In this document: in pieces, positions 58,600 to 64,000 of the stretch
How the letters are laid out: each line of letters opens with the position of its first letter
How positions within the stretch are numbered: position 1 is the first letter of the stretch
DNA from: Fasciola hepatica
Taxonomy: Eukaryota; Platyhelminthes; Trematoda; Plagiorchiida; Fasciolidae
Reading direction: 5' to 3'
DNA length: 64,000 bases
NCBI GenBank assembly: GCA_948099385.1
Contig: CANUEZ040000129.1
Span: forward strand, 4,340,001-4,404,000
Position numbers and translations under genes: made by a program
Notes under the pieces: generated by a model
What the model saw: only the letters and a program-made list of their open reading frames with translations
What the model was told of the DNA's origin: nothing
The model's database searches: none

Positions 58600-60750
58600 T
58601 TGAAACGCTTGAGGCAGAGCCACCGTTGCCGCAAGGATACCCCATGGGGCCAGCCCCATTGCGGACAGCATGCTTCTATAATTCTTCTGCCACGTTTCGC
58701 TCACCTATCTTTCTTGTCAGCACTCTTATTATTTCCCCTCCACGTCGTTCTACCTCTGTATGCACACCCATCCATTCTGTTTGTTCCTACCGTATCGCAA
58801 CGGCAACCCTCACTGCATGACGTCGTTGTCACCCTATCCATTTTGCTCTGCCCAGGCCCAAAATGTGTTCCTTTCCACCAACTTCGCCCCTGTCGGCACC
58901 TAACCAGTATTCACTTGGTACCTTCATAAGCTTATAAAGCTCATTGATCGCATACCTCACTAGCCACCATTTGCGCTATTCTTTTTTTGGTCCATATTAG
59001 ACCTCCCACCATTACGCACCAGACACTTCCGTAACCATTGCCAATCGCCATATTAGAACTGGCCGTGCTAACCCTTGCATTTTTTACAACCAAATTTATT
59101 ATCTTTCCACCACCTCCATATTTTTCACATCTAAATCAGTAATTCTTTCGGAGATTTTCCTCTTGGGCAGTGGACTGATCAGCAACTTCTGGCCCAAGCC
59201 GTTGGTGCAATGGCTTGTAGGCAAGCAACTCTTCAGTTTCAGTCCTCCAACTCCGAAGCACAGCCACTTTTCGTGCATTTTTGTTCCATCACAGGCCTTC
59301 CCGCCCGGATCCCTTTCCTCCTCTCGGTCTTCGTTCTGTGTCATCTGCAGTGAAAAGATCTGATTCATCATCTCTTACCTGGTTTTCTTTGGTAAACACT
59401 CTCTTCTGCTTCGTACGTTGCTCACCACAGGCATCTTCAATGTGCCTTTCAGGCTACGCTGATTTTCCGCGTTCCCTTCAATGTAACGTCATCGTAACGT
59501 CATCATTCTCACCTACCGTTTCAGACCATGCGATCTGCCATTACCTGATCCATCTGGTCCTCCACTACCTCATTTCTCTTCCATGTTATTCGCTGTTACA
59601 GCTGATGCATCTTCACACCACAGTTCTTCTAACCTCCAAGTTACCTTTCCTCAGTGATCTTTCACACCTCAAACCACCCCGTACTTCCATTCGCTCTGCG
59701 TTCTCCAGCCATTTTCACAGCCATCTTCTTCTTGCATAATGCACGTCCTTTTATTACCGCTCCATCCATGTTCGAGTGTCACCACATGCCCCAACTGCAA
59801 TAATCAGACAGTTTGATTCATTCTTACTTGCCTTCATCCACCTTTTCCTTCATATTCCCTCGTTTATCAGCTTTTGCTTACAGCCATCACTTCTGGGTTT
59901 CTAAAGTTGGCTCTCTTTTGCTGTTGATCTCCCATGCCCACCCGTCATAAATAAATTCATCGGGGTTTATCCAAGTTAATCCTGCACCGTTTGACCCAAC
60001 CTTACCTGTCTCGTCCAATCACTGCTACCTCCGTTTCCCGTCTCTTCATTGCTATCTGCTCCTGCTCTGATATATGCATATATACATATATACCTATATA
60101 CATTTTTGTGTCCACGTATTTTCTCTGCCTCCTTCAGTTTCTCTGGCACCATGCCACTGCCCCTAATGATATGAGTCCATGTTGTCCATAACTGTGCTCA
60201 CATTTACCGTACCTCGATCCTTCAGCGGCACTGACGCCATCTGACTCACGCTTTACGTCTTGCATTGCCAGCTCCCTGCTTTCAAGTTGACACCGTCCGT
60301 TTATTGCAATAAAGCATAGTTCACGGCTACCTAGTCCCAGCCATACAACCCACTTTTTATCCTTTTCTTCTCTTGTTTCGTCCATTTTCCTTTTTCGCTT
60401 CCCGTAACGATAGTTTCTCATGCCGATTTTCAGTCCTCCTCCTGTAAAACTCCCAGGCTCTGTTCTCCCCTACTTGGCTCAGCCACCTCCTCCATCTGAT
60501 TTGACCCTCAAGTTTACCGGGCCCATACTTGAATCCATCTCCGGGTTCGCTTAAACTCCCTACATTACTCCTTGGTGTGCACACATTTATCTCCCTCTCA
60601 TATCTCCCCTATTTATTCCTACCCCTCTTTGTGCCACGTATTTCTGTATTTTTCATGAATTTTGTCCGTCAGTTTTGTCGCTTGTAAAATTTTGATCGTG
60701 CGTAAGACATGCTTCGGGGGTCTCCGAAATAAGCTATTATTATAAAAGAA
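58600..60750. other. Pyrimidine-rich (plus strand) region without recognisable gene
   Basis: About 2 kb in which the plus strand is strongly C/T-rich (runs such as cttcct, cctcc, ttcc). The longest frames (152 codons at 59281-59739, plus) are Ser/Pro/Leu/His-rich because of this composition. A short tandem duplication gtaacgtcatc occurs twice near 59,483-59,504. A tata/cata patch lies near 60,070-60,100. Confidence 0.5.
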
Positions 60751-60896
60751 ACCAGATCTAACCGCCGCTTCAAAGGCTACTACTAGTTTTTATTTCTAAT
60801 TTGGCCGTTTGCGTATGCATCCCAGATACACGAATTTCTGAAGAACTTAAAACCAAAAGTTGAAATACTGTTTCGAAATACGAAAAATTTACTCAC

Positions 60897-61297
60897 GTTC
60901 GACAAATGTGTGTTTTGTACAACTTTGAAATAATCCATCAACGTACATTTTTGCTGAACGTTGGATCCTTTTGTCTGTGGTCGCAGTATCTGCAGGAATG
61001 AGATTGAAAAGGAAAATGTTATCGAAGAACCGCCAGTCAATTACTTTACCTTTGTGTGTCAAGTGACAAAGGCATCCCATACAAATATTTTCAAAAAACG
61101 ACATGGCAGTTTTCAACGATACTTGCAAGTTTAAAAAAGGAAATATATCTACTTTGGTATTTCGTAGTGAAATGGTCTGTAGATGCATATCGAGCAACGT
61201 ATGCTCGCAAGTAAATGATACCTTTTTCACAGCGATACATTTAAAACGGATAGCGAATGTGGCGCACAGAAGAATACGCAGGATCTCAAAGTAATTC
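60897..61297 (-). CDS. Terminal visible exons of copy 2
   Basis: Exon 61297-61050 (248 bp) runs NYFEILRILLCATFAIRF through LQTISLRNTKVDIFPFLNLQ to LCHLTHK. Donor ACAAAG/GTAAAG and acceptor tctcattcctgcag give a 60-bp intron. Exon 60989-60897 (93 bp) runs TATTDKRIQRSAKMYVDGLF, then SCTKHTFVE, to donor GTGAGT. The frame is also open without splicing, so the 60-bp intron rests on the splice signals. The peptide is leucine/phenylalanine-rich with several cysteines; no domain was recognised. Confidence 0.4.
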
Positions 61298-62687
61298 CTT
61301 AACCGATTATTGTACTTCAAATGTTAGCCTTACAGTAAATATATTTCTGCTAACCGTAAATGTGAAATGACGCAATTCCGTTTCATTATACTCACCTGTT
61401 ATATCCGCTTCCTGCTCTACGATCACCAGCCTTGTGGAGCCAACTTCTGATGTGCTTGTCGACATCGATAGTCGGTTCCTCGGCAAAAAACGGACCAGAT
61501 ATGGTAGCAGCTACTAAGCGGTGAGACCGCTAGTTATCTGACATACCTTTTATCGCTTTGATGAATTCATGATCGCAAACGGCTATCATTTTGCTGGGAC
61601 CTAGCCTGCAGCGCTTCACTGCGACGTCATCTATGACCACAGCAGATAGCTTTTGTTTAACCGCTTCTTGAAAGTTTTAAGTCGCTTACCGCCGGAGGGA
61701 TTTAACCTATATTTGTCACGTACACGTATAGTGACTTACAGTCTTATTGAAAGCTCCTGGTGTTCCCAGGACGTCGTGTGAGTAGTGAAATTTATCCAAA
61801 CTGTTCACACGCATGGGTGACTGCTGCATGGCTTGCAAACATGACGCCCCGAGAGTGGTAGAATGGGATTCTATGGAAGTACTGAGTCCCTCCAAACCTA
61901 GTGTAGGGCTGTCTGTGGATAGCAGGATTCTTTCCTGGTATGCCAAAAAATAAGGTAACGGCACTACATTTCAACTTTTGTAGTATTGGGAGCAATTAAG
62001 GGGCCAAGCTCATTTGTGCAGCCCTGCTGTTTGAGCCGCCACTTGTAATCAAATGGTTGATGTGGGGCAAAAGAGTAATAATTACATTGAGGAAGCGACC
62101 GGCACTCGGTTGCCAGCCCGTGCCGACATAAAGGGGACTGCGAAGATGAATGACGCGAACTAACATAGAATTCGGTTGTGCAGGTTGGAAATTTACCTTT
62201 GCGTTCCCCTAAGACGTTCCGAAGTGGGTGGTGGGGGCGGTACGTCCAGCGTAACTGGTTTCGCAGATCCCCGCATAGCCCACGGACTCCTGTCGGAAGA
62301 AAGCTCCAAGGGCACTCTTCAGATATGTGAGCTTTGAAGGGTAGTTACTGCTTTCTTGTGGAATAGTGCTGCAAAAGGTATGTCTGCTTCTCTGTTTCAT
62401 TCGTCAAAGCAGCACCTGACTGAGAAACCAGCTGATGCTCGAAGTCGATGGCATCCCCGAGTCTGTCTATTTGAATGGCATGCTACTACTGACGTACCCG
62501 TATAGTACATGAGCCTAAAGTAGCAATCAGGGCAGAAATCCGGCACTGTCTTTCCTGATAGCGAATGACGCCTGTAGTCTGGAAAACTTTTTGTTCTTGG
62601 CCAGCGAAAGAGCGTCTCGCCGACCATCCAGTTTTTGCACACGACGGTGCACGAGTTTTCTTCGGGGAAGTGAGGAACCAGGAACAT
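60897..62687 (-). CDS. Uncharacterised multi-exon gene, copy 2 (partial, partly decayed)
   Basis: Minus-strand exons: 62687-62498, 62368-62197, about 61963-61740, about 61690-61547, 61513-61396, 61297-61050 and 60989-60897. The last four have consistent phases. The fourth exon ends with one base left over, the fifth takes two and leaves two, the sixth takes one and leaves one, and the seventh takes two. Introns there are 33, 98 and 60 bp, typical of compact invertebrate genes. The segment IDDVAVKRCRLGPSKMIAV followed by CDHEFIKAIK resembles the end of DUF4806-like domains (inference). The second exon contains a TAG in its only long frame, and the third-to-fourth junction needs a frame shift, so the copy may be a pseudogene or may carry sequencing errors. 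It matches copy 1 at 41-42.4 kb. Confidence 0.5.
61396..61547 (-). other. 33-bp intron between exons of copy 2
   Basis: Donor AAAAG/GTATGT at 61546 and acceptor ctcaccgcttag/ at 61514 bound 33 bp (61514-61546). Splicing joins AAA-G with TA-GCT and keeps the frame open from IDDVAVKRCRLGPSK through VAATISGPFFAEEPTIDVDK to the next donor. Without splicing the frame hits a stop. An intron this small is characteristic of certain invertebrates, including flatworms. Confidence 0.5.
62498..62687 (-). CDS. Exon a of copy 2: N-terminal module
   Basis: 190 bp, acceptor cttttcgtag directly before ATG, donor ACGG/GTACGT. The 63-codon peptide (FLVPHFPEENSCTVVCKNW...) aligns without gaps to exon a of copy 1, sharing W20 and W29-P30 among others. 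It also has a cysteine pair (P-D-F-C-P-D-C-Y) not present in copy 1. An upstream exon is implied by the acceptor, but I could not identify it in 62.7-63.4 kb. Confidence 0.6.
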
Positions 62688-62699
62688 CTACGAAAAGTT

Positions 62700-63390
62700 T
62701 TTTATTAGGAGTTGTCTATCTGGGACTAGATAGCGTTCGGGTACGTACGGAAACAAGTGGACGGCGAATACATTAGCAATAACGTGTAAGTGATCACTAA
62801 CACGTGAAAGTAAACTCGAGTCTAGCACTGACACCAAACAAACAAACGACGGCCGCAGGGAAAAGGCAAAATACGAACAGTTCACGTGAACACAAACGAC
62901 AAAGGAGAGCGACTTTCGCCTCGCAGTCACACTAGCATTACGTAATCTCACCAGGTAGTCTTGATGATTTGCGAAAAAAGTGGCACGAATGCACAGAGCT
63001 TTACATGCATTTTTTTGCAAAAATATATGTAAAATGGGAACAGCAGCAGTGGAAGAGTTAATACAAGCACAAATAAATTCGCATATGATGGTGTGAATGG
63101 GTGCACTGTGCAAAGTGGATACTAAGTCACTTATAGCAAAAATATACAATTGGCTTGAACTTAATCAGTAGGTGAAAAAATTGTCCGGTGAATTGAAGCA
63201 TTTTAAGTAAACGTTATCCTCCAAGAAATAGACAATTTCTATGGGGCTTCCGTCAATGATACTGGCGTTGTTCGGCTTATCCACTGAAAATAAGACCATT
63301 TAGAACGGCATATAGTTCTCTACGGGGGATGCGAGATGTTGGAAGGCACGAAGCATCCATGGGGATTTCTGCAGTAATGGTTTTTCCAAC
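62700..63390. other. No firmly recognisable gene
   Basis: A 153-codon minus frame (63149-62688) is open but Phe/Cys/His-rich and matches nothing I know. The region may hold the promoter or first exon of copy 2. Confidence 0.35.
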
Positions 63391-63392
63391 CC

Positions 63393-64000
63393 TCAGTAGT
63401 TTGCACAATTCATAGACAGCACCGTTTTCAAAGCTACTTCCTCTGTCTCAGCAAATTTACCCGGGTGCCCCCATTTGCAGACCAAATTCTCAAACAAAGT
63501 TCTCGCGACGGTTGCCGCATCGATAACAGGAACTGCGACAGCCTCCGCCCACGTCGTCAAATAACCCACCACCACGACGATTTATTTGTTTCCTCTTTGG
63601 GTTTCCGGTAGTGAACACACAAAATCGACTCCGACTATTTTGTTCAGATATCCCGCCTGTATGGGTTTGAGTGGTGCTCGGAGTCTGGGGTGAGGATCTT
63701 TCCGTGTAGAGAACGGTTGGCATCGCTGATAGAGGCTGGCAACACCACTTCCTAAATGGGGCCACCGGTACCTGGAGCGGGGTGCTTCATGTATTTTGTT
63801 CTGACCTGGAAGTCCCAAGTTGTGATGAAGTCGTTCCGTGGCAGCCTGCGTTTGCGATCACGGGGCTACTAATGGCCTTAGGTAGTTAGACCCTTGTTGG
63901 AGGAAGAGTAGGTCATCGTATAGCTTGATTTTGTCCAGCAGCAACCATAAGCAACGGGTTTCACAGCTTGATCCCGCCAGCTTTCCTGTTACTCGTCTTC
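63393..64000 (-). pseudogene. Ty3/gypsy-type LTR retrotransposon integrase fragment (runs off the window)
   Basis: One minus-strand frame, interrupted by two stops, covers the end of the RNase H/integrase linker (KIKLYDDLLFLQQGSNYLRP). It then covers the zinc-binding domain (ERLHHNLGLPGQNKIHEAPR, then YRWPHLGSGVASLYQRCQPF, where the second Cys of C-x2-C is Phe) and the start of the catalytic core (NKIVGVDFVCSLPETQRGNK, containing the first catalytic Asp). After a TAA where gypsy elements have Tyr, it continues IVVVVGYLTTWAEAVAVP and AATVARTLFENLVCKWGHPG. The next block should contain the second catalytic Asp (H-S-D-x-G), but the sequence reads KFAETEEVALKTV and then ends. The rest of pol upstream lies beyond 64,000. 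The copy is inactive. Confidence 0.9.

Noticed and set aside
59281..59739. 152-codon plus-strand frame
   Set aside because: Explained by the C/T-rich composition, which suppresses stops on this strand.
1..64000. CRISPR arrays, bacterial operons, tRNA or rRNA genes
   Set aside because: No regularly spaced repeats, no ribosome-binding-site-led long frames and no convincing tRNA cloverleaf were seen by eye; small RNA genes could still be missed.

Overview
The window looks like a repeat-rich animal nuclear genome. It has no bacterial operons, no long intact open frames, GT-AG splice sites including a very short candidate intron (33 bp), and many decayed copies of CR1-like non-LTR retrotransposons. 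A flatworm, possibly a diphyllobothriidean tapeworm, is my best guess. That is an inference from the short introns, the CR1/gypsy content and the overall style of the sequence; nothing here proves it. Almost everything recognisable is transposon-derived and broken. || Layout. 1-23.6 kb: mostly unrecognised sequence with scattered reverse transcriptase (RT) relics (3.35-4.16 kb minus; 6.28-7.04, 12.5-13.1, 17.7-18.0 and 18.2-18.5 kb plus) and a 503-bp repeat present as two inverted copies 18 kb apart (1.6-2.1 and 20.5-21.0 kb). 23.6-33.8 kb: a very large, nearly perfect palindrome. Two 3,901-bp arms flank a 2.36-kb spacer, each arm carries a decayed CR1-like RT, and a third inverted copy of the last ~425 bp of the arm sits inside the spacer. 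33.8-41 kb: little that I recognise apart from one RT scrap (38.9-39.2 kb) and AT/TA microsatellites. || 40.2-49 kb, minus strand: candidate exons of an uncharacterised multi-exon gene, mixed with a decayed cut-and-paste transposase-like relic (42.9-44.0 kb) and a near-full-length degenerate CR1-like element (44.3-48.3 kb). 49-54 kb: two fold-back (inverted repeat) elements sharing a coding-like motif and an 11-bp minisatellite. 54.1-58.1 kb, minus strand: a second near-full-length CR1-like element whose ORF1 begins with a PHD-like zinc finger. 58.3-60.8 kb: an RT scrap and a long pyrimidine-rich stretch. 60.9-62.7 kb, minus strand: a second copy of the multi-exon gene, partly decayed, with matching exon lengths and intron phases. 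63.4-64.0 kb, minus strand: an inactivated Ty3/gypsy integrase that runs off the end of the window. || No genes here form an operon or pathway. The two points of most biological interest are the duplicated, phase-conserved, uncharacterised gene (41-42 and 61-62.7 kb) and the giant palindrome, which must first be separated from an assembly fold-back artefact. All protein statements come from reading translations by eye; no database search was possible.
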